Assembly (NCBI RefSeq): GCF_900100115.1
Contig: NZ_FNKL01000002.1
Coordinates: 62,001-126,000 of the forward strand
Source of the DNA: Chryseobacterium soldanellicola
GTDB taxonomy: Bacteria; Bacteroidota; Bacteroidia; Flavobacteriales; Weeksellaceae
Length of the DNA stretch: 64,000 nucleotides
Reading direction: 5' to 3'
A program made the position numbers and the translations under genes. The notes beneath the pieces were generated by a model. It did no database searches and was not told where the DNA came from. It saw only the letters and a list, made by a program, of their open reading frames with translations. This document shows positions 42,991 through 50,924 of this stretch, one piece after another. Each line of letters begins with the position of its first letter. Position 1 is the first letter of the stretch.

Positions 42991-43095
42991 TTAGAAATTA
43001 GATGTTAGAAATTAGAAGTTAGTTTTAAAATTATTAATTATAAATAAGGCGTCATGCTGATCACTAATTTCTAACTTCTAATCTCTAACTTCTAT
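42991..43095. repeat. Long palindrome of the TTAGAAATTAGA family
   Basis: TTAGAAATTAGATGTTAGAA, then ATTAGAAGTTAG on the left; CTAATTTCTAACTTCTAATC and TCTAACTTCTA on the right. The loop contains GTCATGCTGAT. It lies between the divergent dihydroorotase-like and flippase genes. Confidence 0.75.
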
Positions 43096-43162
43096 TAAAC
43101 ACAAAATTAAGGTTTATGAATGAATTTTAACGTTGCTGATAAAAAATCAATTTCTAAATATT

Positions 43163-43170
43163 TACATTTG
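43163..43170 (+). promoter_or_regulatory. -7 promoter element that decides the flippase start
   Basis: TACATTTG, a perfect TAnnTTTG match. It lies inside the longer frame that starts at 43133 and 16 bases before the TTG at 43187, so translation must begin at 43187 or later. Confidence 0.6.
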
Positions 43171-43186
43171 CAAGAAATTTCACATT

Positions 43187-44608
43187 TTGAAAAAACTTCT
43201 CAACGAGACAATTATATATGGAATTGGAGCAATTATGCCTAGGATAATTGTCGTATTGCTTAATTATTTATTTATCAAAAACATTAATAACAGCGATTTT
43301 GCGATCTTTACCAACCTTTATGCGCTGATTTCATTCATTAACATCGTTTTATCTTTCGGTTTTGAAACAGCCTATTTCAGATTTTCCTCTGATAAAAATA
43401 ATGAACAGAAAGTTTTCAACACATCGTTTTGGTTTCTGACGGGTTTATCGACTATTTTTTTAATATTGGTTTTATTATTTAACCAGCCGATTGCCAACGT
43501 TTTCGGATATGAAAAAACTCCGGAATTCATCAGATGGTTTGCCTGGATTGCTTTCTTTGACAATCTTCTTGTGATCCCTTTGGCTTGGTTCAGATTTCAT
43601 AACAGACCAATAAAATATACTGCAATCAGAGTAATACAGGCCGTTTTTCAAAGTATTTTCGCGATCGCATTATTCCTATATATTCCACAGGAATTCAGTC
43701 TAAAATTAGGCCTAAAAGAAAAAGTAGCTTATCCTTTTTACAGTAATCTGGCGGCAAGTTTTTTAGGATTTTTATTGGTTTTACCGATTATTTTAAAGGT
43801 GAAATTTCAATTTTCAAAAGATCTTTTCCTACAGATGATTAAATATTCATGGCCAATTATGATTGCTGGCCTTGCATTTATGTTTAATGAAAATTTTGAT
43901 AAATTCATCCAGAAATTTATTATTAATGACGGAGATGCCGGAGCTTATGGAGGCTGCTATAAAATGGCAGTGTTAATGACGCTTTTTGTGACGGCTTATA
44001 GAATGGGAATTGAGCCGTTTTTCTTCAAACAGATGCAAAATGTGAATGCTAAGCTAACCTATGCTAAAGTAACGGAATATTTTTCTTTTTTTGCTTCAGC
44101 GGTTGCATTAGGAATTATCGCTAATGTTTCTTGGCTGAAAATGTTGCTGATTCCTAACAGTTCATACTGGATTGCTCTTAACATTATTCCTATTATTGTC
44201 ATTGCGAATTTATTTTTTGGAATTTATTACAATCTTTCGACTTGGTATAAAGTAACTGACAGAACAAGGGTCGGGACTTATATTTCCTGGACGGGAGCAA
44301 TTATTACAATCGTTTTAAACCTTTTGTTATTAAGAAAATATGGCTTTATGGTTTCCGCGTGGGTAACTTTAGCAGCGTATTTCGTTATGATGGTTCTTTC
44401 GTATTTTTTAGGTCAGAAATATTATCCGATTCCTTACAGGATGAAAAAAATATCATTTTTTATTGTTCTTTTGGTCGTATTCAGTTACCTGATCGTCCAA
44501 TTCTTCAATTACAATTTTTGGGCAGGAAACCTCTTATTTTTAACCTACACCGGGATTTTAATCTATTCCGAAAAAGACATGCTATTATCAAGAATTAAAA
44601 AGAGCTGA
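43187..44608 (+). CDS. Polysaccharide flippase (Wzx/MVF-like), TTG start
   Basis: A 473-residue protein with about twelve to fourteen membrane segments, of the oligosaccharidyl-lipid flippase group. The N-terminus KKLLNETIIYGIGAIMPRIIVVLLNYLF is the normal family start. It is preceded in frame by TTG at 43187, with no ATG nearby; the -7 box at 43163 supports this start and rules out the longer frame from 43133. Likely role: moving lipid-linked sugar units across the inner membrane for lipopolysaccharide or capsule. It lies upstream of a sugar nucleotidyltransferase gene on the same strand. Confidence 0.9.
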   Translation: MKKLLNETIIYGIGAIMPRIIVVLLNYLFIKNINNSDFAIFTNLYALISFINIVLSFGFETAYFRFSSDKNNEQKVFNTSFWFLTGLSTIFLILVLLFNQPIANVFGYEKTPEFIRWFAWIAFFDNLLVIPLAWFRFHNRPIKYTAIRVIQAVFQSIFAIALFLYIPQEFSLKLGLKEKVAYPFYSNLAASFLGFLLVLPIILKVKFQFSKDLFLQMIKYSWPIMIAGLAFMFNENFDKFIQKFIINDGDAGAYGGCYKMAVLMTLFVTAYRMGIEPFFFKQMQNVNAKLTYAKVTEYFSFFASAVALGIIANVSWLKMLLIPNSSYWIALNIIPIIVIANLFFGIYYNLSTWYKVTDRTRVGTYISWTGAIITIVLNLLLLRKYGFMVSAWVTLAAYFVMMVLSYFLGQKYYPIPYRMKKISFFIVLLVVFSYLIVQFFNYNFWAGNLLFLTYTGILIYSEKDMLLSRIKKS

Positions 44609-44747
44609 ATTTTGGTCTCTAATTTGATGATAATGATTTTTATTTTTAAATTAAAAAACGTTTAAGATAACAAATATTACTCTATTGAAATGGTTTTAAT
44701 TATTATCTTTAACAAATTAAATTAACAAAAACATCCTTCTATAATTT

Positions 44748-45764
44748 ATGAAAATTATTGTTCCTATGGCTGGACGCGGTTCCAGATTACGTCCACATAC
44801 GCTTACTGTTCCAAAACCTCTTATCCCGATTGCAGGAAAACCGATCGTTCAGAGATTGGTGGAAGATATTGCTAAAGTTGCCGGAGAAAAAATTGAAGAA
44901 GTAGCTTTTATCATCGGGGATTTTGGTCCGGAGATTGAAAAATCTTTAATTCAGATTGCTGAGAAATTAGGAGCAAAAGGAAGCATTTATTATCAGAATG
45001 ATCCATTGGGAACGGCTCACGCTATTAAATGTGCAGAACAATCGATGAGCGGAGATGTTGTGATCGCTTTTGCAGATACCCTTTTCCGTGCCGATTTTGT
45101 TTTAGATAAAAATTCTGACGGGGTAATTTGGGTAAAAAGTGTGGAAGATCCTTCCGCTTTCGGGGTTGTAAAATTGGATAATTACGGCTTTATTACAGAT
45201 TTTGTTGAAAAACCTCAGACTTTCGTTTCAGATTTAGCGATTATAGGAATTTATTACTTTAACAGCGCTGAAAAACTGATGAACGAAATCAATTATATCA
45301 TGGATAATGATATTAAAAACGGTGGTGAATATCAATTAACTACAGCGTTGGAAAACCTTAGAGCAAAAGGAGCTAAATTTTCTTTAGGAAAAGTAAACGA
45401 CTGGATGGATTGCGGAAACAAAAATGCAACCGTAGAAACCAACAGCAAAATTCTCGAGTACGAAAGAGAAGAAATGTCAACATTCCCAACTTCTGCGACC
45501 ATTGAAAATTCTTTGATTATTCAGCCGTGTTTTATCGGTGAAAATGTGAAAATCTCAAACTCAAAAGTTGGGCCGGGAGTTTCTTTGGGAAACAACACGA
45601 TTATTGTTAATTCAAATATTGAAAACTCTTTAATTCAGGAAAATACAAGAATCAATCACGGGAATCTTTCCAATTCGATGATCGGAAATTCTGCTCAGTA
45701 TTTCGGAGTTGCAAGAGAAATTTCATTAGGAGATTATTCAGTTTTGGATTTTTTATCTAAATAA
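44748..45764 (+). CDS. Sugar-phosphate nucleotidyltransferase
   Basis: A 338-residue enzyme that makes NDP-sugars from sugar-1-phosphate. The nucleotide motif is PMAGRGSRLRPHTLTVPKPLIPIAGKP, followed by AFADTLF (metal Asp), GEYQLTTALENL and NDWMDCGNK. The C-terminal part (about 245-330) is a left-handed beta helix (FIGENVKISNSKVGPGVSLGNN, IIVNSNIENSLI). It resembles glucose-1-phosphate thymidylyltransferases of the long type, but the exact sugar and nucleotide cannot be read from the sequence. Confidence 0.9.
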   Translation: MKIIVPMAGRGSRLRPHTLTVPKPLIPIAGKPIVQRLVEDIAKVAGEKIEEVAFIIGDFGPEIEKSLIQIAEKLGAKGSIYYQNDPLGTAHAIKCAEQSMSGDVVIAFADTLFRADFVLDKNSDGVIWVKSVEDPSAFGVVKLDNYGFITDFVEKPQTFVSDLAIIGIYYFNSAEKLMNEINYIMDNDIKNGGEYQLTTALENLRAKGAKFSLGKVNDWMDCGNKNATVETNSKILEYEREEMSTFPTSATIENSLIIQPCFIGENVKISNSKVGPGVSLGNNTIIVNSNIENSLIQENTRINHGNLSNSMIGNSAQYFGVAREISLGDYSVLDFLSK

Positions 45765-45808
45765 GAAAAAGAGAGTAAATAATTTACTATAAATAAGATA
45801 TCTTCAGA

Positions 45809-45830
45809 CCACACAAAATGTTTTGTGTGG
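45809..45830 (+). terminator. Hairpin behind the nucleotidyltransferase gene
   Basis: CCACACAAAA / TTTTGTGTGG with a very short loop, then TTTGG. It starts 45 bases after the stop and probably ends the transcript or reduces readthrough into the DUF4292 gene. Confidence 0.5.
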
Positions 45831-45879
45831 TTTGGCGTTAATATTGCAACGTATTTTTAAAAATTGAAAAGGTAAATAC

Positions 45880-46728
45880 ATGAAAAACTGGATTCCGTTA
45901 CTATTATTGCTTTTCGTGGTAACTTCTTGTAAGACAAGAAACGCCAACAGAAAAAATGACAATAATGGTAAAACAGACAGCACCATCGTAGCAGAAAACG
46001 ACCGAGATCCAAAAGATGCCACAGAACCTGTAAGAGATAAGCTTACATTCTACGAACATGTACTTATTCCCCAAAAATTTGATCAGATCAAGATCAACAG
46101 CAAAGTGAATGTAGAAACCGGAAGTTTCGTTCCTACTCTTGATGCAACGATTTATATTGAAAATAATCAAAAGGTCTGGATGAATTTATCTGCTTTATTC
46201 ATTAATGTTGCAAGAGGTATTGCCACGCCGGAAGGAATTAAAGGGCTGGACAGAACCAGTAAATCTTATATTGACTCGGATTTTGAATATTTAAATAATT
46301 TACTGAATGTTAATTTCATTGATTATAAATCTTTGGAAAAAATATTGATGGGACGGACTTTCGTGAAAATCAGCGACTCCCAGTTTACCCTTACAAAAAA
46401 TGCGCAGGGTTTCAGAATGGCATCCAATTCTAATCAAAAAATTGTAACAAACGAGAAAACAAGGGAATACAAAATTGTTTTAGACTATGATACAAATTAC
46501 GATCTGCTGAATGTCAATTTAAAAGATGTTTTATCTCCCGACGAATTAGAAATTTCTTACAGCAATTGGGATGAATTCAATGGAATTCGTCTACCAAAAA
46601 ATGTTAAAATAATTATAAAAGGGTCAAAAAGCAGTCAAATCTTACTGGAAAATACGAAATTTGACTTTTCGAGGATGGATACACCGTATTCTGTGCCATC
46701 TAGTTACAAGAAAATTGAGATTAAATGA
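45880..46728 (+). CDS. DUF4292 lipoprotein
   Basis: A 282-residue outer-membrane-type lipoprotein (signal MKNWIPLLLLLFVVTSCKTR, lipobox VTSC). The mature part resembles DUF4292, a LolA-like beta fold (INSKVNVETGSFVPTLDATIYIENNQKVWMNLSALFINVARG). Members are thought to be part of envelope lipid or lipoprotein handling in Bacteroidota, but no function is proven. The gene overlaps the next one (EnvC-like) by 4 bases, a pairing I know from other Flavobacteriia. Confidence 0.85.
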   Translation: MKNWIPLLLLLFVVTSCKTRNANRKNDNNGKTDSTIVAENDRDPKDATEPVRDKLTFYEHVLIPQKFDQIKINSKVNVETGSFVPTLDATIYIENNQKVWMNLSALFINVARGIATPEGIKGLDRTSKSYIDSDFEYLNNLLNVNFIDYKSLEKILMGRTFVKISDSQFTLTKNAQGFRMASNSNQKIVTNEKTREYKIVLDYDTNYDLLNVNLKDVLSPDELEISYSNWDEFNGIRLPKNVKIIIKGSKSSQILLENTKFDFSRMDTPYSVPSSYKKIEIK

Positions 46729-48287
46729 TTAAAAAATTTAGCTTTTTAATAGGTATTTTGCTGTTCTCGTTGCAATATGGGCAAAAAAACAAAGAACAGT
46801 TACAGAAGCAGAATGCTGAACTTAAAAAACAAATTGCACAAATAAATTCGGATTTAGCTAAAACTAGAAGCGAATCTAAGCTTTCCATATCTTACCTTAC
46901 CAGTGTAAATCAAAAATTAGCCTTAAGAGAAAAGGTTTACAACAACACGCAAAAAGAGAAAAGATTCATCGAAGATGAGATCTATCTTCGTCAGCTGGAA
47001 ATCAACCGCCAAAACAGAGAATTAGCAATTCTTAGAAAAAATTACGCTGAAGTTCTGGTCAATGCTTATAAAAATAAAGGCGTACAAAATAAGGTGACTT
47101 TTATTTTATCTGCAAAAAATATGGGCGAAGCACTTAGAAGAGTTCAGTATTTAAAGCAATATTCCGATTATCAGGAAAAAAAGGCGGCAGAAATTACAGA
47201 TGCTGCCACACAGATCAAAAAATCGATTGCCCAGAAACAAAATTCTGCCAGGGAGAAAGCAAATTTGCTAGCGAATCAGCAAAAAGATTTAACAACCATC
47301 AATGCTGAAAGAGCTCAAAAAGAACAGCTTGTAACAGAATTCAAGAAAAATGAATCAAAATTAACGGCTGAGCTGAAACAAAAGCAAACACAATCAAAGG
47401 CGCTTGAAGGGCAAATCAGAACCATCATTGCTGAAGAAATCAAAAGAGCAAAAATTGAGGAAGAAGCAAGAAGAAAAGCGGAAGCAGAAAAAATCCGTTT
47501 AGCAAAAATCGCTGCCGACAGGGAAAAAGCAAGAATCGAAGCCGAAAACAAAGCCCGGGCAGAAGCACTGGAAAGAGAAAGACTGGCCGCAGAAGCTGAA
47601 GCTAAAAGAGCCGCTGAATTTGCCGCCAAAAGAGCAGAAGAAGAGAGAAAACGTACGGAAGACGCCGCAAAAGCCGAAGCCAGCTCCAGAGATGAAGCCA
47701 GAAAATTAGCTGCCAAAAAAGCATCTGACGAAGCCGCTGCAAAATCAAAAGAAGCGAACAATAAATTAGCTGCTGCAAAAGCCGCAGAAGCAGCACTAGA
47801 AAAGAAAAAAACAGAAGAGAAAAAAGCTGCCGAAACCAAAGCAATGACAAGCTACGGCGTATCTACATCATCAGGAAGCAATTTTGCTGAAAACAGAGGA
47901 AAGCTAGGTTATCCGGCAGACAGAATCGGGCAAATCACTCACCGTTTCGGAAGACAGCCACACCCTGTTTTTAAAAATATTTATGAAGAAAATAACGGGA
48001 TCAAAATATCCGTCCCTTCAGGTACACGTGCAAAATCAGTATTTCCGGGGACAGTCTCTTCGGTTATTGCGAGTACTGACGGAACAAAAACCGTTATGCT
48101 GAAGCATGGGAACTACTTTACTATTTATTCAAACTTAGGAAGTGTAAGTGTTTCCAAAGGACAACAGGTTTCTGCAGGTACGGTTGTCGGCACAATAGGA
48201 CAGGATTTTGACGGCTCTTATACCCTTGATTTCCAGGTATGGAACGGAAGTACACCAGTTGATCCATTAGGTTGGGTTTCTTATTAA
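46725..48287 (+). CDS. EnvC-like murein hydrolase activator, degenerate M23 domain
   Basis: A 520-residue exported protein: signal peptide (ends LFSLQYGQ), an N-terminal coiled coil (about 20-230), a very Ala/Lys/Glu-rich coiled region (about 230-375) and a C-terminal LytM/M23 domain (about 390-520). The M23 metal ligands are missing: the first motif reads NNGIKISV instead of HxxxD and the last reads TLDFQVWNG instead of HxH. EnvC and NlpD activate amidases with such degenerate domains. The start overlaps the DUF4292 gene by 4 bases. Confidence 0.9.
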   Translation: MIKKFSFLIGILLFSLQYGQKNKEQLQKQNAELKKQIAQINSDLAKTRSESKLSISYLTSVNQKLALREKVYNNTQKEKRFIEDEIYLRQLEINRQNRELAILRKNYAEVLVNAYKNKGVQNKVTFILSAKNMGEALRRVQYLKQYSDYQEKKAAEITDAATQIKKSIAQKQNSAREKANLLANQQKDLTTINAERAQKEQLVTEFKKNESKLTAELKQKQTQSKALEGQIRTIIAEEIKRAKIEEEARRKAEAEKIRLAKIAADREKARIEAENKARAEALERERLAAEAEAKRAAEFAAKRAEEERKRTEDAAKAEASSRDEARKLAAKKASDEAAAKSKEANNKLAAAKAAEAALEKKKTEEKKAAETKAMTSYGVSTSSGSNFAENRGKLGYPADRIGQITHRFGRQPHPVFKNIYEENNGIKISVPSGTRAKSVFPGTVSSVIASTDGTKTVMLKHGNYFTIYSNLGSVSVSKGQQVSAGTVVGTIGQDFDGSYTLDFQVWNGSTPVDPLGWVSY

Positions 48288-48295
48288 AAAAAGAC

Positions 48296-48303
48296 TAACT
48301 TTG
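48296..48303 (+). promoter_or_regulatory. -7 promoter element of tatA
   Basis: TAACTTTG, a perfect TAnnTTTG match 14 bases before the tatA ATG; TTG at 48272-48274 is 21 bases upstream. So tatA can be transcribed apart from the envC-like gene. Confidence 0.55.
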
Positions 48304-48317
48304 TAAAAATTTAAGAG

Positions 48318-48527
48318 ATGAATACATTAACAATACTATCATTATCTTGGCAGCATATCCTTATTGTTGCAATACTTTTATTATTACTTTTCGGAGGTAA
48401 AAAGATTCCGGAATTAATGAGAGGAGTGGGTTCAGGAATTAAAGAATTTAAAGATGCGGTAAAAGAAGAAGACAAACCTGGTTCTGAAAACAAGAATTCT
48501 TCAAATAATAATACACCCGGCAACTAA
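48318..48527 (+). CDS. tatA: TatA/E twin-arginine translocase subunit
   Basis: A 69-residue protein with one N-terminal membrane helix (LSLSWQHILIVAILLLLLFGGKKIPELMRGVGSGIKEFKDAV) that carries the TatA FGGKKIPEL hinge and amphipathic helix. TatA forms the pore of the Tat system, which exports folded proteins. The tail is disordered and Asn-rich. tatC is not within the window. Confidence 0.93.
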   Translation: MNTLTILSLSWQHILIVAILLLLLFGGKKIPELMRGVGSGIKEFKDAVKEEDKPGSENKNSSNNNTPGN

Positions 48528-48544
48528 AAATTCTTCAAAATTAA

Positions 48545-49159
48545 ATGAATTTTACTGAGACTGCATGGCAGGTCTTTAATCAAGCTATTGAAGATTATCA
48601 TGTACACGATGACGTTAACACTCTAATTAATAACCCGTTCGAAAAAGACAGTTTGGAACGGATTTTGTATGCTAAGAACTGGATTGATACCGTTCAATGG
48701 CATTTGGAAGATATAATTAGAGATGAAAATATTGATCCGACCGAAGCTCTTCAATTGAAGAGATCTATAGACGCCTCGAATCAGAAAAGAACTGATCTTG
48801 TGGAATTTATAGACGGTTGGTTTCTTAAAAAGTTTGAAAATATAACTCCTAAATCTGATGCAAAAATCAATACTGAAACTCCCGCTTGGGCAGTAGACAG
48901 ATTATCAATTCTTGCATTAAAGGTTTATCATATGTCGTTAGAAGCTAATAGAGCATCAGCTTCTGTAGAGCACCGCGCTAATTGTCAGGCAAAATTAGAC
49001 GTGCTTCTTATACAGAAAGAAGATCTATCAACTTCTATAAATCAGTTGCTTACTGATATTGAGAACGGTGATGTTAAGATGAAAGTGTACAAACAAATGA
49101 AAATGTACAACGATGAAAGTCTTAACCCAATCCTTTATCAAAAGGGGCAACAAAAATGA
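48545..49159 (+). CDS. DUF4254 family protein
   Basis: A 204-residue soluble protein that fits DUF4254 (NFTETAWQVFNQAIEDYHVHDDVN, ERILYAKNWIDTVQWHLEDIIRDENIDPTEALQLKRSIDASNQKRTDLVEFID). The protein is mostly helical; the function is unknown. It starts 17 bases behind tatA and overlaps the following lipoprotein gene by 4 bases (ATGA), so it belongs to the same envelope operon. Confidence 0.85.
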   Translation: MNFTETAWQVFNQAIEDYHVHDDVNTLINNPFEKDSLERILYAKNWIDTVQWHLEDIIRDENIDPTEALQLKRSIDASNQKRTDLVEFIDGWFLKKFENITPKSDAKINTETPAWAVDRLSILALKVYHMSLEANRASASVEHRANCQAKLDVLLIQKEDLSTSINQLLTDIENGDVKMKVYKQMKMYNDESLNPILYQKGQQK

Positions 49160-49608
49160 AACGACTACTTTTTTTTGGAGTACTACTACTAACAACTTCT
49201 TGCGCAACAGAAAAGCTCAACTTTTCTCCGTTGTCAAACAGTTTTTATAGTGAAGCTAAAGGGTCGGATTCCGACAGGGCAAAGAAAAGCATTGATATCA
49301 ACGTAAAAGAAAATGTAAATGCTTCCGAAATTTCAAATTTAATTTCCACTTTCCCTACATTTAAAAATACCGATCTCAATAATGAAGTTACAGCTCTGAA
49401 ATATAGTTTGCAAAATTATCTTTACGCAATTGATGCCAACAATCTTTCAGGGAAAAACAAAGCCATCAAAAGCTTCGAAAAATCTTATAAAAAAATTCAA
49501 AAACTCAGACAGCAGCTTAATAAAGATGATGATGAAGTGCTTAACAGGTATTTGGTTCGCTTAAAAACCAATATTACCGTTATTGAAGATTCTTTAAAAG
49601 GAAGTTAA
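49156..49608 (+). CDS. Small predicted lipoprotein
   Basis: A 150-residue lipoprotein (MKRLLFFGVLLLTTSCATEK, lipobox TTSC). The mature part is mostly helical and Lys/Asn-rich. Translation is coupled to the DUF4254 gene by a 4-base overlap. No family is recognised; an envelope role is inferred from the lipobox and the neighbours. Confidence 0.75.
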   Translation: MKRLLFFGVLLLTTSCATEKLNFSPLSNSFYSEAKGSDSDRAKKSIDINVKENVNASEISNLISTFPTFKNTDLNNEVTALKYSLQNYLYAIDANNLSGKNKAIKSFEKSYKKIQKLRQQLNKDDDEVLNRYLVRLKTNITVIEDSLKGS

Positions 49609-49628
49609 AAAAATAATTGAGATTATTA

Positions 49629-50225
49629 ATGATTAAAACTCAGGCGGAAGCCAACGTTCCTACAGAACACGGCACTTTCCGAATGATTGCTTTTTCCGAA
49701 AGCGAAAATGACTGGATGCCTCATATGGCAATTATCGCAGAAAATACAGATTTTTCAAAACCTGTGAATGTGCGTTTCCATTCAGAATGTATTACCGGAG
49801 AAGTTTTCCATTCAAAAAAATGTGAATGCGGCCAGCAATTAGACGCCGCAATGAAATATATCCATGAAAATGGCGGAATTATAGTCTATCTTCGACAAGA
49901 AGGCAGAAATATTGGAATCATCAACAAATTAAAAGCATATTCCCTTCAGGAAAAAGGTTTTGACACGGTAGAAGCTAATTTAAAGCTTGGGCTTCCCGCT
50001 GATGACAGAAACTTTGGAGTAGCAATTGATATTTTAAACCTTTTGGATGTAAAAGATATCAATCTTCTTACCAACAACCCTGAAAAGGTGAAATACGTAA
50101 AAGAAAGTAATATTAATCTTAATTCAAGAATTCCTTTACAAATCCCTGCTAATGAAATAAGCAAAGGATATCTGCAGACAAAGAAAGATTATTTTGGTCA
50201 TTTGCTAGATGATAATGATAATTAA
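49629..50225 (+). CDS. ribA: GTP cyclohydrolase II
   Basis: A 198-residue enzyme that opens GTP to begin riboflavin synthesis. The zinc and active-site motifs are HSECITGEVFHSKKCECGQQL (Cys ligands) and YLRQEGRNIGIINKLKAY. It is the single-domain form, without an RibB domain. I chose the ATG at 49629 (MIKTQAEANVPTEHG); a TTG four codons upstream also fits. It follows the lipoprotein by 20 bases, and a strong terminator follows. Confidence 0.93.
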   Translation: MIKTQAEANVPTEHGTFRMIAFSESENDWMPHMAIIAENTDFSKPVNVRFHSECITGEVFHSKKCECGQQLDAAMKYIHENGGIIVYLRQEGRNIGIINKLKAYSLQEKGFDTVEANLKLGLPADDRNFGVAIDILNLLDVKDINLLTNNPEKVKYVKESNINLNSRIPLQIPANEISKGYLQTKKDYFGHLLDDNDN

Positions 50226-50234
50226 AGATAAAAT

Positions 50235-50264
50235 AAAAGCTCCGGAATAAATCCGGAGCTTTTT
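50235..50264. terminator. Bidirectional terminator behind ribA
   Basis: A perfect 12 bp stem AAAAGCTCCGGA / TCCGGAGCTTTT with an ATAAA loop and T-tracts on both strands. It serves ribA and the convergent lipoprotein gene. Confidence 0.92.
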
Positions 50265-50293
50265 AATTATAAAAAAACTGAAAAGATATATTT

Positions 50294-50812
50294 TTAATTA
50301 GCCTTAATCTTAACTACTTTAGACTCATCAAGATTATAATATTTAACTACAGCATTGTAATCACTATAATCTACTTTGGCATTTTTGCCGCTAGCAGGAA
50401 CCAATACAATTCTAAAAGTTTGATTATTTAAGTAATTACCAACTTCTGTAGAAGACATAGATGAAAGGTTAAAGTTTGCATTATCAATTCTGATTTGAAC
50501 ATTTTGAGAATCAAAAACAAAATTATAATCAAATTTTCTCGCTGAAGGAGAGGTTGACGAATCTAAATACCAGGTATATGGAACTTGTTGCCAAGCACTT
50601 CCCGCTTTTCTGTAAACAAGAACAACATCAGTGCCCTGAATATTAATTCCTTGTGTGAATGCGTAAGAATTTCCACTGTTAAAAGATCCCGTCACATCTT
50701 TCATCTGAGAATAGGTATCATGATCTACAAAATTGTCATTATTATCATCATCACAGCTAAATAGGAATAAGCCTACAAAAGCCAGAAGTAAAATTGGAAG
50801 AAATTTTTTCAT
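50294..50812 (-). CDS. Predicted lipoprotein of unknown function
   Basis: A 172-residue lipoprotein (MKKFLPILLLAFVGLFLFSCDDDN, lipobox FSC followed by an Asp run, a surface-sorting-like acidic stretch). The mature part is a single beta-rich domain (SGNSYAFTQGINIQGTDVVLVYRK, WQQVPYTWYLD, FDYNFVFDSQNVQIRID). The family resembles small Flavobacteriia lipoproteins of unknown role. It stands alone between convergent and divergent neighbours. Confidence 0.75.
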   Translation of the reverse strand: MKKFLPILLLAFVGLFLFSCDDDNNDNFVDHDTYSQMKDVTGSFNSGNSYAFTQGINIQGTDVVLVYRKAGSAWQQVPYTWYLDSSTSPSARKFDYNFVFDSQNVQIRIDNANFNLSSMSSTEVGNYLNNQTFRIVLVPASGKNAKVDYSDYNAVVKYYNLDESKVVKIKAN

Positions 50813-50875
50813 TTTTATAAAGTTTAGTATTATATATTTTACATATTCAAAACATATACCAAAAAACTCAAAAAC

Positions 50876-50908
50876 ATTGTCTATCGTGATTTTTTAATTG
50901 TATTTTTG
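50876..50908 (+). promoter_or_regulatory. Predicted promoter of the GH3 gene
   Basis: TTG at 50877-50879, 21 bases, then TATTTTTG (50901-50908), a perfect TAnnTTTG match. It lies 16 bases before the ATG at 50925 and within a longer frame that starts with TTG at 50898, so the ATG at 50925 is the start. Confidence 0.65.
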
Positions 50909-50924
50909 TTCTTATTCAAAAAAC

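Noticed and set aside
42991..43095. CRISPR-like repeats
   Set aside because: The AT-rich TTAGAAATTAGA units form one palindrome without regular spacers. No cas genes are present.
47315..47839. Long Ala/Ser/Phe-rich open frame on the minus strand
   Set aside because: It is the antisense of the Ala/Lys/Glu coiled coil of the EnvC-like gene, whose codon bias keeps the opposite strand free of stops. No start context or homology.
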